A stretch of 64,000 nucleotides of DNA from Cryptosporangium aurantiacum (GTDB lineage Bacteria; Actinomycetota; Actinomycetes; Mycobacteriales; Cryptosporangiaceae): positions 558,001 to 622,000 of the forward strand of contig NZ_FRCS01000005.1 in the NCBI RefSeq assembly GCF_900143005.1. Reading direction: 5' to 3'. The position numbers and the translations under genes were made by a program. This document shows, piece by piece, positions 33,246-41,231 of the stretch (the stretch's first letter is position 1; every line of letters starts with the position of its first letter). The notes below the pieces were generated by a model. That model was not told the origin of the DNA. It saw only the letters and a list, made by a program, of their open reading frames with translations, and did no database searches.

Positions 33246-36200
33246 ATGGCCCAGCTCGTCGAGGTCCGCGAACCCGGGCTTCCGGCACGGACGGCGGTCA
33301 TCGACGGCGTCGTCGAGGTGGGCCGGGACGCGTCCGGAATCCTGCTGTCCGACCCCGAGACGTCCCGTCGGCACGCCGCGCTCACCAGCGTCGAGGACTT
33401 TCTGACCGTCCGTGACCTGGGCAGTACCAACGGGACCACGGTCAACGGCAACCCGATCCAGGCCGAGACGCTGCTGGAGCCCGGTGACATCGTCGGGGTC
33501 GGCGACGTCCGGATCGTCGTCATCGGACTGCTGACCGACGATCCGACGGACAGCGCGCCGACCGATACGAATCTGCCGGTCGGGCAGGTGGATACCGAGG
33601 AACTCCCGTCCGGCGGAGCCGCCCCCGCCGGCCCGGGCGCCGGCGGCCCTGGCGGAGCCGGCCCCGGTCCGGGTGGCCCTGGCGCAGCCGGCCCCGGCGC
33701 GGGGAGTCGCGGCTTGGGCGAGCCCGCCGCAGGCGGCCCTGGCGCAGGTGGCCCTGGCACAGGTGGCCCGGGCACAGGTGGCCCGGGCACAGCCGGGCCC
33801 GGCGCGGGCGGGCGCGGGCAGGCGCTGGGGAGCGCCCGGGTGGGAGATCCGCAGCCGGGCTCTGCAGGCGCCGGAGCCGGCGGAGCGGGCAGTGCCTCGG
33901 CGCCGATCCCGCGCGTGGGCGAACCCGCACCCAACGTCCCGGCGGCCGGTCGGGCGCAGGTACCGACGCCGCCCCAGCCCGCGGTGGGTTCCGCCGCGGT
34001 CGGGTCCGCATCCGTGAGCCCCGCACCCGCCTCTGACGGACCCCCGCGTCCCGCACTCGGATCGGCGCAGGTGCCGGTGCCGGTGGCCGGGCGCGCGGCG
34101 GTCACCCCGGGCCCGACCCCCCAGCCACCGCAGTACGACGGCGCCGCCGCCGAGGGCTCCGCGTTCCAGACCGGGCAGCCGCTGCTGCCGCTCCGGCCCG
34201 CGCTGGAGGAGATGGTCGCGAAGGAGACCGACGCGGCCGTCCTCCGGTATCGCCGGGGCAGCGCCGGTGAGGCCGCCGTCTCGGCCTACGCCACCGCGGT
34301 CAAGCGCGCCCGCAAGCGGCTGGCCGGCCTCGGCTCCGAACCGTGGGGCGTCAAGCCGCAGATCTGTCTCGTCGACCCGTTCCCGGACCCGGACGACCCC
34401 GGCTCGATCCTGACGTCCGGCACGGTCGTGGACGCCGCACGCGGCGAGATCTTCGTCGTCGTCACCGCGGAGTCGCCGCCGGAGCCGCCGGAGCGTCCGC
34501 TGGCGCTGTTCTTCGGTGCCGCGCTGCCCGCCGGTCGAGACGTCGAGCTGCTGATCGAGGGCTACGGCCTGCACCTCTGCGGCGTCCCGTCGGCCGACCC
34601 ATACCTCGCCGAGATCGACGAAGAGCGGGGTCTGCCGCCGCTGGTCCGCGCCGAAGGCGAGCTACGGACGCTGATGGCGCTGTCGTTCGTCCGATTCTTG
34701 CTGGAACGGGGCACCGAGGCCGACCTCTGGAAGGTCTTCACCACGTCCCGCCCGGGTCAGGTCGACCTGACCGTGCAGGAGATCTACGGCACCGGACTCT
34801 CCGGCCTCGAGGAGCAGTGGCTCCGCTCGCTGGAGGTCGAGGAGGACAAGGTCCGGATCACCGCGTTCCTGCGGCTGGCCGGGCGCTACCTGCGGCCGTA
34901 CATCCGGCGCGAGGTCGAGATCGGCTTTTACCTGCTGATCGAGCTCGCGTTCGTCGCGGTGTTCCCGTTCGCGTTCTCGCGGATGATCAACGAGGTCACC
35001 CAGCCCAACCCCAACTTCGACTACATCCTCCAGCTCATCGGTCTGCTCGCCGGGACGTTCGCGATCAGCCTGCTCGCCGAGCTGAGACGGAACTACGTGT
35101 CGGCGTTCGTCAGCTCGTCGATCGTCCGCGCGCTGCGCATGCAGATGTTCGCTGGGCTGCAGTCGCTCACCGCGCGCTGGTACAACGCCCGGAAGCAGGG
35201 CGACATCCTGTCCCGGCTGCTCTCCGACGTCGGCATGCTCGAGCAGGGCCTGTCGAACGCGGTCCGGGAGGGCCTGTTCCAGTCGCTCACGCTGATCGTC
35301 TCCGGCATCGTGCTGCTCCAGCTGAACTGGATCCTCGGGCTGATCGTCCTGACCGGCGCGCCGATCGTCGCGTTCATCTACCGACGGCTGGACGGGCCCG
35401 CGCTCAAACGCAGCAAGGCGGTCCAGGAGAACGTCGGTGCGCTGGTCTCGGTCGCGGCCGAGAGCTACCAGGCGCATGCGGTGGTCCAGGCCTTCGGCCT
35501 GGAGAACGAGGAACGCAGCCGGTTCGGCCGGGCGTCCGACCGGTTGTTCAAGCGTCAGCTGTCGCTGCAGCTGTTCAGCGGCTTGTTCGACCTTTCGGTG
35601 GACGCCGTCGTGACGACGCTGCGGCTGATCACGCTGGTCGTCGGCAGCTACCTGGTGATCAAGGGCAGCCTGTCGGTGGGCGACTTCGCGGCGGCGATCA
35701 CGCAGATCGCCACCGTCGTCGGCCCGGTGACCGCGCTGACCGGGATCGGGCAGCAGATCCAGACCTCGACGGGTGCGCTGTTCCGGGTCAACGAGATCCT
35801 CGGCGCGAAGCCGGAGATCGACGACCACCCGCAGGCCACCCCGCTTCCGCCGGTTCGCCGGGAGATCCGGCTGGCGGACATCTCGTTCTCGTACGACGGT
35901 GACCGGCCGACGCTGCGCGGCGTCGACGTCACGATCAAGGCCGGCACGAAGGTCGCGTTCGTCGGCCCCACCGGCGCCGGAAAATCGTCGACGCTGCAGC
36001 TCATCATGCGGTTCTACGATCCGGACCGGGGCGCGGTGCTGTTCGACGGCCGCGACATCCGCGGCGCGACGCTCGCGTCGCTGCGCGGCCAGCTCGGCGT
36101 CGTGTTCCAGGAGACGTTCCTGTTCGACGGGACGCTCCGCGACAACATCGGGCTCGGGCGGCTCGGCGCCTCACCGGAGGAAATCGAGAAGGCCGCCCGC

Positions 36201-37076
36201 GCCGCTCAGCTGCACGAATACATCACGACGCTGCCCCGGGGCTACGACACCCCGGTCGGTGAACGTGGGGTGCGGCTCTCCGGTGGGCAGCGGCAGCGGC
36301 TCGCGCTGGCGCGTGCGCTGCTCCGCGACCCCGCGGTACTGCTGCTGGACGAGGCGACCTCCGCACTCGACCCGCGCACCGAACGGCTGGTCGCCGAGAC
36401 GCTGGAATCGGTCAGCAGCGGCCGGACGCTGATCGCAGTCACGCACCGGCTCACGTCGATCGTCGACTACGACCAGATCTACGTGCTGGAGAGCGGTCAG
36501 ATCGTCGAACAGGGCACGCACGACGAGCTGGTTGCGCTCGGCGGTGTGTACGCCGACCTGTGGGCTGAGCAGAACGGTCTGCCGCGACCGTCGGAGACTG
36601 CGGGCGACGACGTCGTGGATCCGGCGGGCGCGCTGGCCCAGGTCCCGTTCTTCGCGGGTTTGGACGACGCCGAGCTGCGCATCGTGGCTGCTTCGCTACG
36701 GGAGATCCGGCTGGAGCGCGGCGACACGTTACCCGCGCGCACCGGGCAGCTCGCGGTCGTCGTGCGGGGACAGGGCCGGGTGTTCGCACCGGACCCGACC
36801 GGCCGCGCGGTGCAGGTCGCGGAGCTCGGTCCGGGGCAGGTGTTCGGGCTCGGGGCGCTGCTCGGCGACGACACCGCCGCTGAGCTGCGCGCCGACCGGC
36901 GGATGGAGCTGGGGATCCTCACCGAGCAGGCGCTCTACGCGCTGGCGACGCGGTTGCCGGCGGTGGCGGCTGCCCTCAACGCGCGCCGCTCCCCGTCCGC
37001 GCCGCTCGGCGGCGAGCGCCTCTCTCAGGTGCGGATGCTGCCGCCGGAACTCCGCCGCTTACCGCCCGCGTCCTAA
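33246..37076 (+). CDS. FHA-ABC exporter-cyclic-nucleotide-binding-like fusion
   Basis: This 1,276-residue polypeptide starts with a canonical FHA domain (GRDASG, SRRHAAL, GSTNGTTVNG). A ~190-residue Gly/Pro/Ala linker follows, then a ~230-residue domain whose end (EIYGTGLSGLEEQWLRSLE) resembles peptidase-MA-like proteins but lacks HEXXH. An exporter-type six-helix membrane domain (about 557-845) leads into an ABC ATPase with Walker A GPTGAGKS near 906, LSGGQ near 1011 and LLLDEATSALD. The C-terminus (about 1128-1250) has a cyclic-nucleotide-binding-like fold reading VFGLGALLGDD, without the usual ligand Glu and Arg. The likely kinase partner is encoded upstream. The cargo is unknown. Confidence 0.85.
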   Translation: MAQLVEVREPGLPARTAVIDGVVEVGRDASGILLSDPETSRRHAALTSVEDFLTVRDLGSTNGTTVNGNPIQAETLLEPGDIVGVGDVRIVVIGLLTDDPTDSAPTDTNLPVGQVDTEELPSGGAAPAGPGAGGPGGAGPGPGGPGAAGPGAGSRGLGEPAAGGPGAGGPGTGGPGTGGPGTAGPGAGGRGQALGSARVGDPQPGSAGAGAGGAGSASAPIPRVGEPAPNVPAAGRAQVPTPPQPAVGSAAVGSASVSPAPASDGPPRPALGSAQVPVPVAGRAAVTPGPTPQPPQYDGAAAEGSAFQTGQPLLPLRPALEEMVAKETDAAVLRYRRGSAGEAAVSAYATAVKRARKRLAGLGSEPWGVKPQICLVDPFPDPDDPGSILTSGTVVDAARGEIFVVVTAESPPEPPERPLALFFGAALPAGRDVELLIEGYGLHLCGVPSADPYLAEIDEERGLPPLVRAEGELRTLMALSFVRFLLERGTEADLWKVFTTSRPGQVDLTVQEIYGTGLSGLEEQWLRSLEVEEDKVRITAFLRLAGRYLRPYIRREVEIGFYLLIELAFVAVFPFAFSRMINEVTQPNPNFDYILQLIGLLAGTFAISLLAELRRNYVSAFVSSSIVRALRMQMFAGLQSLTARWYNARKQGDILSRLLSDVGMLEQGLSNAVREGLFQSLTLIVSGIVLLQLNWILGLIVLTGAPIVAFIYRRLDGPALKRSKAVQENVGALVSVAAESYQAHAVVQAFGLENEERSRFGRASDRLFKRQLSLQLFSGLFDLSVDAVVTTLRLITLVVGSYLVIKGSLSVGDFAAAITQIATVVGPVTALTGIGQQIQTSTGALFRVNEILGAKPEIDDHPQATPLPPVRREIRLADISFSYDGDRPTLRGVDVTIKAGTKVAFVGPTGAGKSSTLQLIMRFYDPDRGAVLFDGRDIRGATLASLRGQLGVVFQETFLFDGTLRDNIGLGRLGASPEEIEKAARAAQLHEYITTLPRGYDTPVGERGVRLSGGQRQRLALARALLRDPAVLLLDEATSALDPRTERLVAETLESVSSGRTLIAVTHRLTSIVDYDQIYVLESGQIVEQGTHDELVALGGVYADLWAEQNGLPRPSETAGDDVVDPAGALAQVPFFAGLDDAELRIVAASLREIRLERGDTLPARTGQLAVVVRGQGRVFAPDPTGRAVQVAELGPGQVFGLGALLGDDTAAELRADRRMELGILTEQALYALATRLPAVAAALNARRSPSAPLGGERLSQVRMLPPELRRLPPAS

Positions 37077-37097
37077 CCGGCTTGCCTTACAACGGCG

Positions 37098-37208
37098 GTG
37101 GAGCCCGGTCAGGGCGGCGCTGGCAGTCGAGCGCGAGGCCGCCGCGACCTGTGCTGTGTCTCAAGGCCTCGCGCTCGCCTGCCAGCGCCGTTCTGACCGG
37201 GCCGTGCA
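37098..37208. repeat. Long covarying hairpin element, copy 2
   Basis: The second copy of the element at 24021-24130. Outer arms are GCCCGGTCAG/CTGACCGGGC and inner arms CGAGCGCGAGGCC/GGCCTCGCGCTCG. Both ends (GTGGAGCCCG and GGGCCGTGCA) and the loop side GTCTCAAGGCCTCGCGC match copy 1. It fills the convergent gap between the ABC fusion and a small minus-strand gene and ends at that gene's stop. Confidence 0.85.
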
Positions 37209-37499
37209 CTACCCGGGGACGTTGGCGAGGTAGTAGACGGCGGCGGCCCGGATCCAGTGGCGGCCGGGGCTGCCGTACGGGTCGAGGGTGTGGCGGGAGG
37301 GGTCGGGCAGCGCCCGGTGGCCGATGATCCACGCGTCGTGGCCGGTGGAGAGCCGAGCCCGGAGCGTGTTCATCATGTAGTCGCCGGCGTCCTGCCGACT
37401 CAGCGGGCCGACCTCCGCGAGGTTCGCTTCCAGGGTCTTCTCGCACATCTTCTCGTCGAGCACGAAGAAGAGGTCGTTGATCGCCAAACGCACCCGCAT
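37209..37499 (-). CDS. Hypothetical 96-residue protein
   Basis: The protein starts MRVRLAINDLFFVLDEKMCE and ends in an amphipathic stretch (HWIRAAAVYYLANVPG). It has no membrane segment or motif I recognise. The ATG at 37499 has no Shine-Dalgarno, but TATCGT ends seven bases upstream, so a leaderless start is likely; a longer frame to 37637 is improbable because it would overlap the divergent gene's leader. It lies between the signalling block and the Pro-rich membrane protein. Confidence 0.6.
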   Translation of the reverse strand: MRVRLAINDLFFVLDEKMCEKTLEANLAEVGPLSRQDAGDYMMNTLRARLSTGHDAWIIGHRALPDPSRHTLDPYGSPGRHWIRAAAVYYLANVPG

Positions 37500-37506
37500 A
37501 AAGGTA

Positions 37507-37512
37507 ACGATA
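37507..37512 (-). promoter_or_regulatory. -10 element of a leaderless promoter
   Basis: TATCGT on the minus strand fits TANNNT and ends seven bases before the ATG at 37499. This is the same layout as seen before mhuD. Confidence 0.45.
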
Positions 37513-37622
37513 CGGCATATAACGCCCTTTAGCTCTGCCTCGCCCCCATCGACCTCACGCATGCCCCCGGCTACCGGGAGTTGACCGGCACTGGAATGAT
37601 GCTGCGGGACCCGAGGAGAACG

Positions 37623-38909
37623 ATGGCGCCGGAACATCCCCCAGCCACCGGCCCCACGCCGGACGACCTGCCCGCCGAACCGACCGTTGCCGCTGCGTTG
37701 GCTCGCGCCGCCGCGGCTGCGAAGCGTGCCGACGGTGGTCAGGCACCGAGCCGTCAGCGCCCGAAGAACCGCCGCGGACGTTCGCAGGCGAATCCGTCCG
37801 TGCCGCTCGTAGGGGGCTCCCCGGTGCCACCGCCGTTCTCGCAGAATCCGGTGTCGGGCGACTTACCCGCACCCGATCCGGGCGCGCCGCCGGTGGTGCC
37901 GGCGCCGTTCCCCAAGACTCCGCTCCCGCCGCCGCCCGCAGTGTGGCCACCGACCGCGGTGGCCTATCCGACGACGCCGGGCCTGCAGTCCGCCGCGCCG
38001 CCCCGCCGAGCCGGCATCCCCGATCCCCCCGCCGCCCCCGACGCCCCGACCACCCCGACGACCGCAGCGGCACCCCCGCAACCCGCCCCACCCGCCGACG
38101 CCGCCCCCACGGGCGCGCCCTCGAGCCCGGCCCCCACAGCGGCTGCGGCTGCGAGCCCCGCAACGGCTCCGAGCCGGGCCGGAGCTTCGAGCGCGGCGGC
38201 GGGGACGGGTGGGGCGGCGGACGGGCCGACCGCGGTGCTGGCGCGCCCCGATGTTCCGCGACCCGACGGGAGCGCACCCGGCACGGCCGCGCCGAGCGCG
38301 AGCACGCCGAACGAACCCGCACCGACTCCGTCCGCGCCGAGCGGAACCCCGACCAGCGGTGGCGCGGGGCACTTTGGGGTGCCCGTGGCGTCCGAATCTG
38401 ACGCAGTACCGCGGGCCGAGACCATGGACTTCCCGGTCTTCGAGGCCTCAACCACCGCGGGCCCCCAGGGAAAGTGGGCGCTGGCCGCGGGCCGCTCCAG
38501 CGGCCGCCACGCCGCCGCCCTCGACACCGACGCCGGCACCGGCGCTCCCCCGAAGCGCGGCGCCCGCTCGAAGCTCGTGCTGCTCGGCGGCGCGCTGCTG
38601 GCGGTGCTGATCCTGGGCTTCGTCCTGGTGCTGCCCGCGTTGGCCGGCGGCTCCACCGAGGAGGGCAGCGAGCAGCCGTCACCGGCCGCTGCCACGCCGA
38701 GCGTCGCCCCGACGTCCGCCAGCCCGTCGCCGGTTCGGCCCAGCGCGTCGGCCGCCGCGGGTGAGTACCAGGAGCCGTACTACCCGCCGCCGGCGAAGCC
38801 CACCACCGAGGCTCCGGAGGAAGACTGGTACGACGACGGTGACTGGCCGGAGGACACCGAGGGCTGGGACGACGACGACTGGCGGGAGTGGTGGGAGGAG
38901 AACTACTGA
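37623..38909 (+). CDS. Pro/Ala-rich single-pass membrane protein with acidic Trp-rich tail
   Basis: The 428-residue protein has a ~310-residue cytoplasmic part that is almost entirely Pro, Ala, Ser and Thr, one membrane helix (LVLLGGALLAVLILGFVLVL, near residue 320-340) and a short external tail. The final 35 residues are very acidic and rich in Trp and Tyr (EEDWYDDGDWPEDTEGWDDD). GAGGAGA precedes the ATG. It resembles structural or scaffold membrane proteins of actinomycetes only in style; no family is recognised. It overlaps the convergent GGDEF/EAL gene by seven bases. Confidence 0.7.
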   Translation: MAPEHPPATGPTPDDLPAEPTVAAALARAAAAAKRADGGQAPSRQRPKNRRGRSQANPSVPLVGGSPVPPPFSQNPVSGDLPAPDPGAPPVVPAPFPKTPLPPPPAVWPPTAVAYPTTPGLQSAAPPRRAGIPDPPAAPDAPTTPTTAAAPPQPAPPADAAPTGAPSSPAPTAAAAASPATAPSRAGASSAAAGTGGAADGPTAVLARPDVPRPDGSAPGTAAPSASTPNEPAPTPSAPSGTPTSGGAGHFGVPVASESDAVPRAETMDFPVFEASTTAGPQGKWALAAGRSSGRHAAALDTDAGTGAPPKRGARSKLVLLGGALLAVLILGFVLVLPALAGGSTEEGSEQPSPAAATPSVAPTSASPSPVRPSASAAAGEYQEPYYPPPAKPTTEAPEEDWYDDGDWPEDTEGWDDDDWREWWEENY

Positions 38910-41185
38910 GCCAGTGACGTGTCGCGCGCCGTGTGCAGCGGCCCGGCAGGCGCTATCAGCAGCTCAGTGATCTCCGTGGGCGGCATCGGTTTGGCGAACA
39001 GGAAGCCCTGCGCGTGCCCGCACCGCAGGTCACGCAACCGATCGGCCTGCGAGACCCCCTCCACCCCCTCGGCCACCGGACGCAGCCCGAGCGTCTCGGC
39101 CAGCCCGAGGATGGCACGGGTTACCGCCTCGTCGGTCGGGTTGCCGTCCAGGTCGTGCACGAACGACCGGTCGATCTTGATCGCGTGGATCGGCAGCGTC
39201 CGCAGGTAGGTCAGCGACGAGTAGCCGGTCCCGAAGTCGTCGAGCGCGATCCGCACACCCAGGTCGGACAGTTCCCGGAGGGTCCGCGCCGCCAGCGCGA
39301 GGTCGGCGACGAGCGCGGTCTCGGTGACCTCCAGCATCAGCGCCTCGGCCGGAACGTCGGCGTCGGCGAGCGCTGCCGCCACCTCGTCGACGAGGCCGGT
39401 GTCCACCAGGTGCGCGGCGCAGACGTTGACGCTGACGACGAACTTGGGCGCCACGTGCCGCCGCCACTCCGCGACCTGATGACACGCCGTCCGCAGCACG
39501 TACCCGTCGATCGCGGAGAGCAGCCCGGCGGTCTCGGCGGACTCCAGGAACGCACCGGGCCCGAGCAGGCCACGGGTGGGGTGCCGCCAGCGCAGCAACG
39601 CCTCGACGGCGGTGATCCGCTCGGATGCCAGCTCGACGATCGGCTGGTAGTGGACCTCGAATTCGCCGGCGTCCAGCGCACCGCGGAGTTCCTCCTCGAG
39701 CCGCAGCCGGCCCAGCGTCGAGCTCGACAGCTCCTGGTCGGCGACGCGATACCGGTTCTTACCGCTCTCCTTCGCCTCGTACAGCGCCAGGTCGGCGTCG
39801 CGGAGCAGCAGGTCGGCGGTCGATCGGTCGTCGGCCAGCGCGATCCCGACGCTCGCCCGTACCGTGACCGGGCCACCCTCGCCGACCGAGGCGGGCTCGC
39901 CGACCCGCTCCAGGATCACGGTGGCCACCGCGACGGCGTCCGCCTCGCTCGACATGCCGGGCAGCAGCACCGCGAACTCGTCGCCGCCGAGGCGGGCAAC
40001 CGTATCCGTCGCCCGCACCGCACTCCGCAGCCGCCCGGCGACGGCGACCAGCAGCTGGTCGCCCGTGGCGTGGCCACGGGTGTCGTTGACCGCCTTGAAG
40101 CCGTCCAGGTCCACCAGCAGCAGCGCCGGTCGGGCGAGATCGGTGAGCAGCGCGGTCTCCAGCCGCTCGCTGAATAGCGTGCGGTTCGCCAGGCCGGTCA
40201 GCGGGTCGTGGTACGCCTGGTGGGCGAGCCGGGCGCGCTGGGCGCCCAGTTCGTTGCTGAGCGACGTCGTCATCCGGAGCGTCAGGAACTGCCGTCCGAG
40301 GATCGCGACCACCACCGCGGTCCCGAGGCCGACGACGACCGTGTCGAGCCGGCCGTGCTGGATCTGGGCCCGCAACGCGAACACGCCGAGCACTAGCAGC
40401 GGGAAGTACGGCAGGCCCTGGGCGGCGAACGTGGTCAGCCCGCGGTCCCGCGCCGGGCCGGTCGGGATCGGCAGGCCGGCGGACATCGCGACGGTGACGG
40501 CGCCGAGCTGGGCGAGCACATGGCCCCACTCCCACTCGTCGCCGCGGAGCGTCGTCGCCATCTCCAGGACCATCGACGTCGCGACCAGCGCGCCGCCCAC
40601 GGTCAGCCCGGTGAGCGCCGAGCGCCACACCATCTGGCCGTTGACCAGTAGCAGGACCGCGATCGAGACGACCATCACGAGGATCAGGCAGAGCACGATC
40701 AGGCTCACCGCGCCGCGGCCGACGTGCCGCTCGGCGTACCACTCGTGGCCCATCGCCATCCAGATGAGACCGGAGAGCGAGAGCGCGATGATCGCCCCGT
40801 CGCAGAGCAGCCGGATCTTGCCGATCCGCGTCGGTGGCGCCACCGGAAGCGCCAGCAGGGCCCCGACCGCACAGACCGACGGTGGGATCGAGAACAGCGC
40901 GAGGCTCGCGGTCCGGATCTGCTCGGACCATCCCAGCGGACCGCCGAGCGTGTGCAGCAGCAGGCCGGTCACCCAGAGCCCCATCGCGAGCGCGCCGAGC
41001 CGTCGACCGGTGCGGAGGCGCCCTTCGGCCTGCCGCCCGACGTGGACGTACCGGACCAGTGCCCACGCGATCAGGGTGACCAGGACCAGGTCGTCCACCA
41101 GTTCGAACACCGACGGCGTGAGGGTGCGGACCACGAGCGCGTAGACGACGACGGCGATCGCCGCCGCTATCCACCCACGCCGCAT
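38903..41185 (-). CDS. Membrane GGDEF-EAL protein, both domains intact
   Basis: The 760-residue protein has about nine N-terminal membrane helices (to residue ~310), then GGDEF (RLGGDEF near 398) and EAL (EALLRW near 527) domains. VTETALV, DDFGTGYSSL, KIDRSFV and AEGVE are all kept, so it can in principle make and degrade cyclic di-GMP. It is a tandem paralogue of the next gene: both begin MRRGW and share membrane topology and domain order. The upstream gene's stop lies only 46 bases away, so they form an operon with this gene second. Confidence 0.9.
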   Translation of the reverse strand: MRRGWIAAAIAVVVYALVVRTLTPSVFELVDDLVLVTLIAWALVRYVHVGRQAEGRLRTGRRLGALAMGLWVTGLLLHTLGGPLGWSEQIRTASLALFSIPPSVCAVGALLALPVAPPTRIGKIRLLCDGAIIALSLSGLIWMAMGHEWYAERHVGRGAVSLIVLCLILVMVVSIAVLLLVNGQMVWRSALTGLTVGGALVATSMVLEMATTLRGDEWEWGHVLAQLGAVTVAMSAGLPIPTGPARDRGLTTFAAQGLPYFPLLVLGVFALRAQIQHGRLDTVVVGLGTAVVVAILGRQFLTLRMTTSLSNELGAQRARLAHQAYHDPLTGLANRTLFSERLETALLTDLARPALLLVDLDGFKAVNDTRGHATGDQLLVAVAGRLRSAVRATDTVARLGGDEFAVLLPGMSSEADAVAVATVILERVGEPASVGEGGPVTVRASVGIALADDRSTADLLLRDADLALYEAKESGKNRYRVADQELSSSTLGRLRLEEELRGALDAGEFEVHYQPIVELASERITAVEALLRWRHPTRGLLGPGAFLESAETAGLLSAIDGYVLRTACHQVAEWRRHVAPKFVVSVNVCAAHLVDTGLVDEVAAALADADVPAEALMLEVTETALVADLALAARTLRELSDLGVRIALDDFGTGYSSLTYLRTLPIHAIKIDRSFVHDLDGNPTDEAVTRAILGLAETLGLRPVAEGVEGVSQADRLRDLRCGHAQGFLFAKPMPPTEITELLIAPAGPLHTARDTSLAQ

Positions 41186-41231
41186 ACGCCTTTCATCGGC
41201 GGCCGGAGCCGCAGGCTAAGCAGAAGGCGCG

